Source of the DNA: Caminibacter mediatlanticus TB-2 | GTDB lineage: Bacteria > Campylobacterota > Campylobacteria > Campylobacterales > Nautiliaceae | Assembly (NCBI RefSeq): GCF_005843985.1 | Contig: NZ_CP040463.1 | Span: 32,501 to 96,500, forward strand | DNA length: 64,000 bases | Direction: 5' to 3' | Shown here: positions 9,558 through 18,486 of the stretch, in pieces | Position numbering within the stretch: the first letter of the stretch is position 1 | How the letters are laid out: each line of letters opens with the position of its first letter | The notes under the pieces: generated by a model | What the model was told of the DNA's origin: nothing | Seen by the model: only the letters and a program-made list of their open reading frames with translations | Database searches by the model: none | Program-made: the position numbers and the translations under genes

Positions 9558-11025
9558 CATAAATCCAAAATCAATTAAACTTGAAAATTTTAATGTTGAT
9601 GAAGGAATAAAATTCTCTCTTTTACCAGGAGAGTTTGAAGGTAAAAACTATTTCTTTACAATACAAAAAAATCTAATTGATGCATTGAATTATTATAATA
9701 AACTTGATTTTTGTGATTTTGATATCATAACTACTGATGATGAGTCATTTAATAGACTTCTTAATCAATACTTAGAGGTTAAAACCCAAAAAACTCTTCA
9801 AGACACAGAAATAGTAGAAGAAGAAGATTTTGAAGATGTTATTAAGAATTCTCTTGATATTATGGATTCTGAAAACTCAGCTCCAATTATAAAACTTGTA
9901 AATTCTATCTTTTTTCAAGCAATTAAAAAAAATGCAAGTGATATTCATATTGAAACCCACGAAAATAAAGGAGCTATAAGATTTAGAATTGATGGAGTTT
10001 TAATCACCCAAGCTACTTTACAAAAAAAAGTTATTGAACTCATAATTAATAGAATAAAAGTAATCTCAAATCTTGATATTAGTGAAAAAAGAAAACCACA
10101 AGATGGTAGAACCCAAATAAAAATATCAAATAAAACAACTGATATAAGAGTATCAATCCTTCCTACATATTTTGGAGAAAAAGCAGTCCTTAGACTTTTA
10201 ATGGAAAGTGAACACATTCCAACTCTTAAAGAACTTGGATTTAATACTCAAATAACAAATGGATTTAAAGAGTTACTTGAACACTCTTATGGAATGATTT
10301 TAGTTACAGGTCCAACAGGTAGTGGTAAATCAACAACTCTTCATTCATTTTTACAAACAATTGCAACACCTGAAAAAAATATAATTACCGTTGAAGACCC
10401 AGTTGAATATAAAGCAGATAACATCAACCAAGTTCAAGTAAATCCAAAAGTAGGATTGACATTTGCAACTGCGCTAAGAAGTATATTAAGACAAGACCCT
10501 GATATTATAATGATAGGAGAAATAAGAGATAAAGAAACTGCTACAATGGCTATTCAAGCATCTCTTACAGGTCATTTAGTTTTATCAACTCTTCATACAA
10601 ATAATGCAGCTGTAACTATTACAAGGCTTAATGATATAGGAATTGATAGATATTTAATAGCAAGTAGTATTATTGGAATTTTATCGCAAAGATTAGTAAG
10701 AATCCTTTGTAATTGCAAAGAAATAGATGAAAATAAAGAAGAGTTAGAAAAAATTTTAAATACAAAAATTACCTCCCCTATTTATAAAGCAAAAGGTTGT
10801 CCTAAATGTAACTTTACGGGGTATAAAAAAAGAAAAGCAGTAGGAGAGCTTTTTTTAATGAATGATGAAGTTAAAACTTTAATTACTAATGGTGCAAATG
10901 ATACAGAATTAAAACAAGCGATGATAAAAAATGGGATGAAAACTCTAAAAGAAAATATAATTGAGCTTATTTTAAATGGAGAAACATCTATTAAAGAAGC
11001 AATTAGAGTTGGTTTAAAGGATTAG
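9541..11025 (+). CDS. gspE: Type II secretion ATPase GspE
   Basis: GspE is the cytoplasmic ATPase that drives pseudopilus assembly. In the 494-residue protein, Walker A GPTGSGKST is at 257-265, the Asp-box and Walker B region DPDIIMIGEIRD at 319-330, and a His box (HTNNAA) follows. A zinc-binding module is present near 390-423, but its first pair is Cys-Asn-Cys (C390, C392) where CxxC is usual; the second pair is normal (C420, C423). The N-terminal GspL-binding domain is short. It sits between gspD and gspF, one base before gspF. Confidence 0.95.
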   Translation: MKKINNINPKSIKLENFNVDEGIKFSLLPGEFEGKNYFFTIQKNLIDALNYYNKLDFCDFDIITTDDESFNRLLNQYLEVKTQKTLQDTEIVEEEDFEDVIKNSLDIMDSENSAPIIKLVNSIFFQAIKKNASDIHIETHENKGAIRFRIDGVLITQATLQKKVIELIINRIKVISNLDISEKRKPQDGRTQIKISNKTTDIRVSILPTYFGEKAVLRLLMESEHIPTLKELGFNTQITNGFKELLEHSYGMILVTGPTGSGKSTTLHSFLQTIATPEKNIITVEDPVEYKADNINQVQVNPKVGLTFATALRSILRQDPDIIMIGEIRDKETATMAIQASLTGHLVLSTLHTNNAAVTITRLNDIGIDRYLIASSIIGILSQRLVRILCNCKEIDENKEELEKILNTKITSPIYKAKGCPKCNFTGYKKRKAVGELFLMNDEVKTLITNGANDTELKQAMIKNGMKTLKENIIELILNGETSIKEAIRVGLKD

Positions 11026-11026
11026 A

Positions 11027-12220
11027 TTGAAATATAAATATATTGCTTTTAATAAAGATGGTAAAAAAGTAAAAGGAATTATAGAAGCTAATGACTTAAA
11101 AGAAGCAAAAAATATACTTAGAGATAAGACAATTTTATCAATTAAAGAGACAAAAAGTTTTGAGATTAATTTATCCTCAAAAATATCTAAAAATGAACTT
11201 TATAAACTTTTTAATACATTAGGAATTTATCTCAAATCCTCTATTCCAATTATTACAGCTATAAAACTCACTAAAAATCAGGCTACCTCAAAAAAAGTTA
11301 TTAAATTTTTAGACTATTTAGAAAAAGAGATAAAAGAAGGAAAAAGTTTTTTTAATGCCTTATCTTCTCAAAAAATATTAAAAATACCAAATTATGTAAT
11401 AAGCGCAATTAAAGTAGCTGAAAATAGCGGCAAGCTTGATATAGTATTAATTGAAATGGCTAAATTTTTAAAAAATGAAGAAAAATTAGCAAAAAAAACA
11501 ACCCAAGCACTAATTTATCCAACTTTTATTCTAATTGTAGCAATTGTAATGATTTCTTTTATGCTAACAAGCGTAGTTCCAAAAATTGTAAAAGTTTTTG
11601 AAAACTTAAATCAAAAACTCCCAAACATTACAATATTTGTAATAAATACAGGAAATTTTTTAAAAAATAACTATATTCAAATTACTATTATTCTCTTTAT
11701 AATAACTTTTGTTTTTTTATTTCTTTATAAAAAAAGTAAAAAATTTAAATTATTAGTTGATTCTTTATTATTAAAAATACCAGTAATAAATAAAATAATA
11801 CTCTCATCATCTCTTGGAAAATTTAGTTATTTAACATATACACTTACAAGCTCAGGAGTTACTTTTGTAAATGCATTAAATTTATCAATAAATACATTTA
11901 ATAATGAAAAATTAAAAGAGATTTTTAATAAAGCCTTTGAAGAAGTTGTTGAAGGTAAAAAATTATCTATCTCTTTAAAAAAAGCAGGTTTTATTTACGA
12001 TAAATCTTTTTTGCAAGCATTAGCATTAGCAGAAGAAACAAGCGAAGTTGATAATATTTTAAAAAATTTAAGTGAATTGTATTTTGAAGAAAATAAAATG
12101 AGAATAAATACTCTTTTAAGTTTGCTTGAACCAGCTTTAATGATTATTGTAGGAGGAGTTATTGGATTTATTGTAACGGCTCTGCTTCTTCCAATTTTTA
12201 GCATTAACCTAATGAAATGA
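11027..12220 (+). CDS. gspF: Type II secretion inner-membrane protein GspF
   Basis: GspF is the polytopic platform protein that organises pseudopilin insertion. The 397-residue product has two GspF cytoplasmic domains, each followed by membrane helices: helices near 165-190, 218-237 and 366-392. Conserved features include the N-terminal YKYIAFNKDGKKVKGIIEA and the second-domain LSISLKKAG. Translation starts at TTG directly after the gspE stop. It is the last gene of the secretion cluster; no prepilin peptidase (gspO) or pilotin is found in the window. Confidence 0.93.
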   Translation: MKYKYIAFNKDGKKVKGIIEANDLKEAKNILRDKTILSIKETKSFEINLSSKISKNELYKLFNTLGIYLKSSIPIITAIKLTKNQATSKKVIKFLDYLEKEIKEGKSFFNALSSQKILKIPNYVISAIKVAENSGKLDIVLIEMAKFLKNEEKLAKKTTQALIYPTFILIVAIVMISFMLTSVVPKIVKVFENLNQKLPNITIFVINTGNFLKNNYIQITIILFIITFVFLFLYKKSKKFKLLVDSLLLKIPVINKIILSSSLGKFSYLTYTLTSSGVTFVNALNLSINTFNNEKLKEIFNKAFEEVVEGKKLSISLKKAGFIYDKSFLQALALAEETSEVDNILKNLSELYFEENKMRINTLLSLLEPALMIIVGGVIGFIVTALLLPIFSINLMK

Positions 12221-12226
12221 TATAAT
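12221..12226 (+). promoter_or_regulatory. -10 box for exonuclease gene
   Basis: An extended -10 element, TGA followed by TATAAT, directly after the gspF stop codon. It precedes an AAAAAGGA ribosome site and a TTG start, so the downstream gene can be transcribed apart from the secretion operon. Confidence 0.6.
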
Positions 12227-12245
12227 TTCATAAAAAAGGAAAACC

Positions 12246-13070
12246 TTGCATCTTCCCCAAAAAATAGAAGCCCTAAGAAAAGCTACAATATTTAACAAAA
12301 AAACAAGAGAATATGCTCTTAATGAACTAAAAAAAGATAAAAGATATCTTCAAAAATGTTTAAACGAAGATATTCACGAACATATAATTTTTAGAAACTA
12401 TCAAGACTATTTAATCTCAACAGTGCTTGAAAGAGATGGAGTAATGAAAAGATTAAAACCTATACCATCTCAAAAAGTTTTTAATTCAAAAGAATTTTTA
12501 AAGTTTTATATTGAGGATTTAGAAAAAACTCCAAATGAATTTAAAGTAAAAAAAATAGGTGTGTTTGATACAGAAACAACCGACATTTACGGATATATAA
12601 TCTCTTATGCATTTGTTATTCAAGATATGTATAGTTTAGAAACAAAAGAAATTTATGAGCTTCTAAATCCAAAAGCAAAAATCTCTGAGGAAGCTTATGA
12701 AGTGCATAAAATAAAACAAGAAGATTTAGAAGATAAACCTACATTTGAAGAAAAAAAAGAGTACATTTTAGATTTATTTAATAGTGTTGATATAATTGTA
12801 GGTCATAATGTATTTTTTGACTTTGGAGTTTTAAAAAGAGAACTTGAAAGAGCAAAACATTTCCCAAATATTATAGAAGTACCAATTTTTGATACTATGT
12901 TTTATAGCTGGGATATTGTTGTTTTAGATAAGAAAAAACAACCTCGTCTTGAAGAAGCAGTAGCCTTTTTCTTAGGCCCTCAAAAAGCTCAGTATCACAA
13001 TGCATTAGAAGATGTTAAAATGACTCTAAAAGTATTTAACAAATTACTTGAAGAAGGTAAAAAATTATAA
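12246..13070 (+). CDS. DEDDh 3'-5' exonuclease, DnaQ-like
   Basis: A 274-residue protein with an RNase T/DnaQ-type exonuclease domain at about 103-270. The metal and catalytic residues are visible: D108 and E110 in VFDTET, D192 in the HNVFFDF motif, H251 and D256 in HNALED. The first 100 residues form a helical, Lys-rich extension with no recognised domain. It may be the proofreading subunit of DNA polymerase III or a paralogous repair exonuclease; the N-terminal extension argues for the latter. TTG start behind AAAAGGA. The stop region overlaps the convergent GDPD gene by 6 bp. Confidence 0.85.
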   Translation: MHLPQKIEALRKATIFNKKTREYALNELKKDKRYLQKCLNEDIHEHIIFRNYQDYLISTVLERDGVMKRLKPIPSQKVFNSKEFLKFYIEDLEKTPNEFKVKKIGVFDTETTDIYGYIISYAFVIQDMYSLETKEIYELLNPKAKISEEAYEVHKIKQEDLEDKPTFEEKKEYILDLFNSVDIIVGHNVFFDFGVLKRELERAKHFPNIIEVPIFDTMFYSWDIVVLDKKKQPRLEEAVAFFLGPQKAQYHNALEDVKMTLKVFNKLLEEGKKL

Positions 13071-13802
13071 TATATCACTAAAAATTCCTTTAACACCATT
13101 TTTAAATAAATTTTCAATCTCTTTTTTATCATTTACAGTATAAACATTTGTAACTATATCTTTTTCTAAGAGTTTTAATGTTAAATTTTTTGAGAAGTTT
13201 TCTTTATTTATATGAAACGCATCTAAATTGTATTTTAAGATTTCTTTTAAAGTTACTTTTTTATCAAAAAGGGCTGCTTTATAAAAGCCTTTTAATTCTT
13301 TAATATATTCTAAACTAAATGAAGAGATAATTACTTGGTCTTTTAATTTAAATTTTACAACTCTTTTTTTTATATCTTCTAAAATATTTTTTGAATAAGG
13401 CATTTTAATTTCTAAATTAGCAAAAATATTATTATCTGTTATAAAACTAAGTACCTCATCTAAACTTGGAATTGCTTCTTTTTTTAAACTATTTAAAAAT
13501 CTATAATCTAAATCTTCATTAAACGGATTTGACTTAATAAACCAAGAAACATTATCTAATTTTTTAACTTCTTCAAAACTTAAATCTGAAATTTTAATTT
13601 TTTTGTTTATATTTGTTTTTTTATTTATGTAAGTATCATGAAAAATAACAGGCTCAAAATCTTTTGTATATTGAACATCAAACTCTATCATATCAAAATG
13701 TTTTATTGCTTTTTCAAATGCAATTAGAGTATTTTCTGGATATAAACTTCTAAGACCTCGATGAGCTATTAAAACATGCTCTTTTTTAAAAACCTCAAAC
13801 AT
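13065..13802 (-). CDS. Glycerophosphodiester phosphodiesterase
   Basis: This enzyme hydrolyses glycerophosphodiesters from lipid turnover to glycerol 3-phosphate and an alcohol. The 245-residue protein is a single GDPD TIM-barrel: H14-R15 in LIAHRG, the PENTLIAFEKA segment, E40 and D42 in IEFDVQ, and H55 in VIFHD are the catalytic and metal-binding residues. There is no signal peptide, so it is a cytoplasmic UgpQ-type enzyme. It is divergent from uppP and converges with, and overlaps, the exonuclease gene. Confidence 0.92.
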   Translation of the reverse strand: MFEVFKKEHVLIAHRGLRSLYPENTLIAFEKAIKHFDMIEFDVQYTKDFEPVIFHDTYINKKTNINKKIKISDLSFEEVKKLDNVSWFIKSNPFNEDLDYRFLNSLKKEAIPSLDEVLSFITDNNIFANLEIKMPYSKNILEDIKKRVVKFKLKDQVIISSFSLEYIKELKGFYKAALFDKKVTLKEILKYNLDAFHINKENFSKNLTLKLLEKDIVTNVYTVNDKKEIENLFKNGVKGIFSDIL

Positions 13803-13856
13803 TTTTTTAACCTTTTATAATATAATTCTTTTTATATTTTACAATAAAGGACATCA
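13803..13856. promoter_or_regulatory. Divergent promoter region between GDPD and uppP
   Basis: A 54-bp gap that must serve both genes. On the plus strand two TATAAT hexamers overlap by one base at 13816-13821 and 13821-13826, and TATATT follows at 13833. An AAAGG ribosome site precedes uppP and AAAAGG precedes the GDPD gene. Which hexamer is used cannot be decided by eye. Confidence 0.45.
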
Positions 13857-14642
13857 ATGACAATAATAGATAGCATTATTTTAGGAATAGTTGAGGGAAT
13901 TACTGAGTTTTTACCAATTAGCTCAACTGCTCATATGATAATTGTAAGTACTCTTCTTGGACTAAAACAAACTATGCAAAATGTTGCTTTTGAAGTAATT
14001 ATTCAACTTGGAGCGACTCTTGCTATTGTATTTATTTATCTTGATAAAATTAATTTTAAAGAAATAGACCTTTGGAAAAAGGTAATTTTAGCGTTTTTAC
14101 CACTTGCAATTGTTGGATTTTTATTTAGACATCAAATAAAAGAATTTTTTACAATTACAACAGTTGCTTGGATGTTTATAATTGGTGGGATTGTATTTTT
14201 TATTGTTGAAAAATTTTATAGTGAAGAAAAAGCCAAAATAAATGAAGTTGAAAAAGTTAGCTTAAAACAAGCATTTATTATAGGTATTTTTCAAGTTTTT
14301 GCTTTAATTCCAGGCACAAGCAGAAGTGGGGCTACAATAGTTGGAGGAATGTTAAGTGGACTTAGTAGAAAAACAGCTGCTGATTTTAGCTTTTTACTTG
14401 CAATTCCTACTATGTTTGCAGCAAGTGGATATGAGATGGTTAAAAATTTAGATACTTTTAAAGATTCTAATTTAATTGTTTTAGCAGTGGGATTTATTGT
14501 AAGTTTTATTAGCTGTTATATTGCAGTTAAATGGTTTTTAAACTTTGTAAAAAAATATACATTAATACCTTTTGGTATTTATAGAATTATTTTTGGAATT
14601 ATTCTTTTGTATTTAGTAAATCAAGGTATTATAAATGCGTAA
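13857..14642 (+). CDS. uppP: Undecaprenyl-diphosphatase UppP (BacA)
   Basis: UppP recycles undecaprenyl pyrophosphate to the monophosphate lipid carrier used for peptidoglycan and other envelope polymers. The 261-residue integral membrane protein has both signatures: E13/E17 in the [11 protein letters not shown] motif and PGTSRSG at 152-158. It has about eight membrane helices and normal length. It is the first gene of the rightward envelope cluster and overlaps the aquaporin gene by 8 bp. Confidence 0.96.
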   Translation: MTIIDSIILGIVEGITEFLPISSTAHMIIVSTLLGLKQTMQNVAFEVIIQLGATLAIVFIYLDKINFKEIDLWKKVILAFLPLAIVGFLFRHQIKEFFTITTVAWMFIIGGIVFFIVEKFYSEEKAKINEVEKVSLKQAFIIGIFQVFALIPGTSRSGATIVGGMLSGLSRKTAADFSFLLAIPTMFAASGYEMVKNLDTFKDSNLIVLAVGFIVSFISCYIAVKWFLNFVKKYTLIPFGIYRIIFGIILLYLVNQGIINA

Positions 14643-15312
14643 AGAGTATATTGCTGAATTTTTAGGGTCATATATTTTAGTTTTTTCAGGATGTTTAGCT
14701 ATTGTAGTTGATACTTTATTTAATAATTTAGGAAGTATAGGAGTTTCACTTGTTTTTGGATTAGTTATAGTAGCTTTAATATATGCATTTGGCCACATAA
14801 GTGGGGCTCATTTTAATCCTGCTGTTACTATATCTTTTGCATTAATGAAAGAGTTTGATAAAAAAGAAGCAGTTAAATATATTTTTGCTCAAATAAGTGG
14901 AGCAATATTTGCGAGTTTCACAATATACCTATTAGTTATAGAGTATAACAAAAGTATGAGTGAATTAAAATATTTAGGTTCCACTTTGCCATCTGGAAGT
15001 TTGATACAATCATTTATACTTGAATTTATTCTAACATTTATTTTAATGATTGTTATTTATACAAGTGCTATCCATGGAAAAGCAATAAAAAGTTTTGCTG
15101 GAATTGCAATTGGATTTACTGTTGGAATAGAAGCTATGATCGGTGGTGCTATTAGTGGTGCAAGTATGAACCCTGCAAGAAGTATAGGTCCTGCTGTTGT
15201 TTCAGGAAACCTTGATAGTTTATGGCTTTATATTGTTGCATCTATTTTAGGGGCTATTGTAGCTGGAGTTGTATTTATAAATTTTATGAAATGTAAAGGA
15301 AGCTGTGAATAA
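14635..15312 (+). CDS. Aquaporin (MIP family channel)
   Basis: A 225-residue, six-helix MIP channel. The two half-helices carry NPA motifs at 61-63 (AHFNPAVT) and 179-181 (SMNPARS), the second followed by the selectivity-filter Arg182. The absence of the extended glycerol-facilitator loops and the short length favour a water-type channel (AqpZ/AqpM-like) over GlpF, but selectivity cannot be settled by reading. It is probably co-transcribed with uppP. Confidence 0.9.
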   Translation: MRKEYIAEFLGSYILVFSGCLAIVVDTLFNNLGSIGVSLVFGLVIVALIYAFGHISGAHFNPAVTISFALMKEFDKKEAVKYIFAQISGAIFASFTIYLLVIEYNKSMSELKYLGSTLPSGSLIQSFILEFILTFILMIVIYTSAIHGKAIKSFAGIAIGFTVGIEAMIGGAISGASMNPARSIGPAVVSGNLDSLWLYIVASILGAIVAGVVFINFMKCKGSCE

Positions 15313-15338
15313 CAGTTTAATAACATTACTTCTTTTTT

Positions 15339-15364
15339 CTTTTTTGTAAACTTACATAAAAAAG
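15339..15364. other. Imperfect inverted repeat upstream of LpxH-like gene
   Basis: CTTTTTT at 15339-15345 pairs with AAAAAAG at 15358-15364, and the inner GTA pairs with TAC, with a 2-nt bulge. It is not a standard terminator because no U-run follows on the plus strand. It ends eight bases before the ATG of the next gene and could affect its translation; it may also be chance in AT-rich DNA. Confidence 0.3.
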
Positions 15365-15371
15365 TAGACAT

Positions 15372-16109
15372 ATGAAGTATAGGTCAATCTTTATTTCGGA
15401 TATACATTTAGGAATAAGATACTCACAAACAGACAAACTTCTTCAATTTTTTAGAGAAAACGAATCAGAATATTTATATTTAGTTGGTGATATAATTGAT
15501 GGATGGGCAATAAAAAGAAAATTCTATTGGCCGCAAACTCACTCAGATGTTATTCAAAAAATACTTAGAAAAGCCAGAAAAAATACAAAAGTAATCTATG
15601 TAACAGGCAATCATGATGAATTTATTAGACCTTTTGTGCCTATCTTACTTGGAAACAATATAGAAATTGTAAATGAAGCAACTCATATTGGAATTGATGG
15701 AAATAGGTATCTTGTGACTCATGGAGATTTTTTTGACTCAATCACAATGACAAAAAAATGGATAGCTCATCTTGGAGATTTAGGATATGATTTTTTACTT
15801 TTTCTAAATCGCTACATCAATATGGCAAGACAAACGCTTGGAATTGGCAAGTATTGGTCAATTTCTAAATATGTAAAAGATAATGTAAAAAAATCTGTAA
15901 GTTTTATAACTGATTTTGAGACAATTTTGGCTAAATATGCAAGAGAAAATAATTATGATGGAGTTATATGCGGTCATATCCATAAAGCCGAATATAGAAT
16001 GATAGAAAATATAATTTATTTAAATTGTGGTGATTGGGTAGAAAACTGTACAGCAATTGTTGAAACAATGGAGGGTGAGTGGAAAATAATAGAAAACCTG
16101 AACAATTAA
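15372..16109 (+). CDS. LpxH-like calcineurin-type metallophosphoesterase
   Basis: A 245-residue COG2908-type metallophosphoesterase. The metal-site motifs are in order: SDIHLG (8-13), GDIIDG (about 39-44), GNHDE (about 78-82), THGDFFD (about 115-121) and GHIHKA (about 198-203). LpxH cleaves UDP-2,3-diacylglucosamine in lipid A synthesis, but Helicobacter and relatives are known to use the unrelated LpxJ for that step, so the role here is open. It overlaps the start of a glycosyltransferase gene by 31 bp, which suggests a shared envelope-lipid task. Confidence 0.85.
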   Translation: MKYRSIFISDIHLGIRYSQTDKLLQFFRENESEYLYLVGDIIDGWAIKRKFYWPQTHSDVIQKILRKARKNTKVIYVTGNHDEFIRPFVPILLGNNIEIVNEATHIGIDGNRYLVTHGDFFDSITMTKKWIAHLGDLGYDFLLFLNRYINMARQTLGIGKYWSISKYVKDNVKKSVSFITDFETILAKYARENNYDGVICGHIHKAEYRMIENIIYLNCGDWVENCTAIVETMEGEWKIIENLNN

Positions 16110-17869
16110 ATATACTTTTTACAATTGCATCTCTTGGACTTGGTCATGCTACAAGAACACTGCCTATAATAGAACATTTTAAAAACCAAGGTCATAAAAT
16201 CACAATACTATCATATGTAAAGGCATTAGAATTTTTAAAAGATGAATTATATGATAAAACAATAGAGTTTATCTCTTTGGAGGATTATCCAAAACTTGAA
16301 AGAGGAAAAGGATGGAAGTTTTATTATTATTTAATTGTTGATTTACTTAAAACTACAAAAATAATAAAAAAAGAAAAAAAGTTTTTAAAAGATAAAGAGT
16401 TTGATTTGATAATAAGTGATGGAAGATATGGTTTTAATTCAAAACATATACCATCTTTTCTAATTTCGCATCAAATTTCATTTATTCCACCAAAAGTTTT
16501 AATGCCTTTTAAGTTTATTAGTGATATTGGAAATTTAATTCATTTTAGAAAATTTCATAAGGTTTTTATTCCAGATTTTAAAGAAAAAGAATTTAATTTA
16601 GCAGGAAAACTTTCACATAATATTTTACTTAAATTTTTTAATTATGAATTTGTTGGTATTTTATCATCATATAAACAATTTAATACAGATAAAAAAATAG
16701 ATTATCTTTTTGTAATAAGTGGATATTTAGACGAACATAAAGATAGTTTCGTATCAAGACTTATAAATCAAGCAAAAAACATTGAAGGCAAAAAAGTTTT
16801 TATTTTAGGTGATACTTCAAAAAAAGAGGTTGTTAATTTAGAAAACAATATTACTATATATCCAATTGCCACATCAAATTTAAGAAAAGAGCTTTTTAAT
16901 GCTGCTAATGTTATTATTTCACGCACTGGTTATACTACAATTATGGATTTAATAGAAATGAATAAAAAAGGAATTTTATTCCCTACACCAAATCAAACCG
17001 AACAAGAATACTTAGCAAAATATCACTCTAAAAAAAATTGGTTTATAACAAACAAAAATGATAAAGATTTTGATTTAAAAGAGTTAATAAATAAACTTGA
17101 TAAGACAACACCTCATCCTAAAAATGAAAAAACAACTTATTCTATTAAAAAAATAGAAAAAATAGTAAATTATTATTTAGATGAAATCTTTTTTTCAATC
17201 ATAATTCCAGCATTCAATGAAGCAAAATATCTAAAAAATACACTTAATCATATAAAAAATCTAAACTATTCAAATTATGAGGTTATAATTGTAGAAAATG
17301 GCTCAAATGATAATACTTATGAAATTGCAAAAGAGTATGAAAATGAAAAAATCAAAGTTATTAAAAGCAAAAAAGGTGTATCAATTGCTAAAAATGAAGG
17401 AATTAAACATATAAATAGTAGTGATTACACAATCTTTTTAGATGCTGATACTATTTTAGAAAGAAATTTTTTAAAAGAGTTAAATTTGTTTTTGAAAGAA
17501 GAAAATTTTGCAATTGGTACAACCTCAATAAAACCGTATAATTCAAATTCAAAAATAGATAAGTTTTGGTATAAATTTTATGATATTTCACATAAAATAA
17601 CTCAAACATCTTACTCAATCCAAATTATTAACACAAGTCTATTAAATAAAGTTAAATTTGATGAAGAGTTAAACTTTTCAGAAGATATAAAATTTATTAA
17701 AGATGCAAAAAAATATGGAAAATTTTTCTTTTTTGAAACAAATAGTGTAGCTACTTCCACAAGAAGATTTAAAAAAGAGGGGTATATTAAAACACTTATT
17801 AAATGGACTTTTCAAGCAATACTTCCTGAATTTCTTAAAAAAAATAGTAATTATAATCCGGTTAGATGA
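16079..17869 (+). CDS. Two-domain glycosyltransferase: GT28/MurG-like plus GT2
   Basis: A 596-residue fusion. Residues about 9-365 are a GT-B enzyme of the MurG/MJ1255 type: glycine-rich LGLGHATR loop near 18-25, and the C-terminal donor-site segment SRTGYTT at 281-287 followed by PTPNQTEQEYLA. Residues about 372-596 are a GT-A family 2 domain with FSIIIPAFNEAKYL, VENGSNDNT and the metal-binding DAD at 455-457. It probably makes a membrane glycolipid with two sugars added, but substrates are unknown. The GTG start follows a GGAGGG site at 16070-16075. It overlaps both neighbours. Confidence 0.85.
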   Translation: MENNRKPEQLNILFTIASLGLGHATRTLPIIEHFKNQGHKITILSYVKALEFLKDELYDKTIEFISLEDYPKLERGKGWKFYYYLIVDLLKTTKIIKKEKKFLKDKEFDLIISDGRYGFNSKHIPSFLISHQISFIPPKVLMPFKFISDIGNLIHFRKFHKVFIPDFKEKEFNLAGKLSHNILLKFFNYEFVGILSSYKQFNTDKKIDYLFVISGYLDEHKDSFVSRLINQAKNIEGKKVFILGDTSKKEVVNLENNITIYPIATSNLRKELFNAANVIISRTGYTTIMDLIEMNKKGILFPTPNQTEQEYLAKYHSKKNWFITNKNDKDFDLKELINKLDKTTPHPKNEKTTYSIKKIEKIVNYYLDEIFFSIIIPAFNEAKYLKNTLNHIKNLNYSNYEVIIVENGSNDNTYEIAKEYENEKIKVIKSKKGVSIAKNEGIKHINSSDYTIFLDADTILERNFLKELNLFLKEENFAIGTTSIKPYNSNSKIDKFWYKFYDISHKITQTSYSIQIINTSLLNKVKFDEELNFSEDIKFIKDAKKYGKFFFFETNSVATSTRRFKKEGYIKTLIKWTFQAILPEFLKKNSNYNPVR

Positions 17870-18486
17870 ATATATTAAATGAATTTATAAATTTTCTCTC
17901 TCATCATCAAGATATTGTATATTTTATTCTATTTTTAGGAAGTATGTTTGAGACTATTATTGGCTTTTCTTTTATAGTATATGGTGAGATTTTTTTCTTA
18001 GCCGGAAGTATTATGGCTGGAAGTGGTATTTTAGATATCACAAAAGTGATAATTGCTTTATATCTTGGTGCAATAATTGGAGACAATATAAGTTATTTTA
18101 TTGGTAGAAAATTTGGTAAAAACATTTACTACTCTCTTAGGAAGATAAAACTTCTACAAAAATATATAAACAAAAAAAATTATGTAAAAAGTGCAAGATA
18201 TTTACGAAAAAAAGGTGCTTTAAGTCTATTTTTTGCAAGATTGCTTGGACCACTTTCATGGATAATGCCTTTTATTGCAGGTGTATATAAAATTGATTAT
18301 AAAAAATTTTTAATATTCAACACACTTGGTATAATAGCAGGAATTGGACAGTTTATAATTGTAGGATATCTATTTGGAATGCATTATAAAGAGATTTTAA
18401 AAACAATTGAGACATATTTTTGGGTAATTATTATTTTTATACTTATTTTTTTTATGTTTAAAAAATTTATTAGGATTAAAAAATGA
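17866..18486 (+). CDS. DedA family membrane protein
   Basis: A 206-residue DedA/VTT-domain protein. Two re-entrant regions are visible, the first around FETIIGFSFIVYGEIFFLAGSIM and the second around FARLLGPLSWIMPFIAGV, with GDNISYFIGRKFGK between them. DedA proteins are implicated in flipping phospholipids and undecaprenyl phosphate and in proton-dependent membrane homeostasis. Overlap of 4 bp with both the glycosyltransferase and the patatin genes suggests it acts with them, for example by translocating a lipid intermediate (inference). Confidence 0.9.
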   Translation: MNILNEFINFLSHHQDIVYFILFLGSMFETIIGFSFIVYGEIFFLAGSIMAGSGILDITKVIIALYLGAIIGDNISYFIGRKFGKNIYYSLRKIKLLQKYINKKNYVKSARYLRKKGALSLFFARLLGPLSWIMPFIAGVYKIDYKKFLIFNTLGIIAGIGQFIIVGYLFGMHYKEILKTIETYFWVIIIFILIFFMFKKFIRIKK

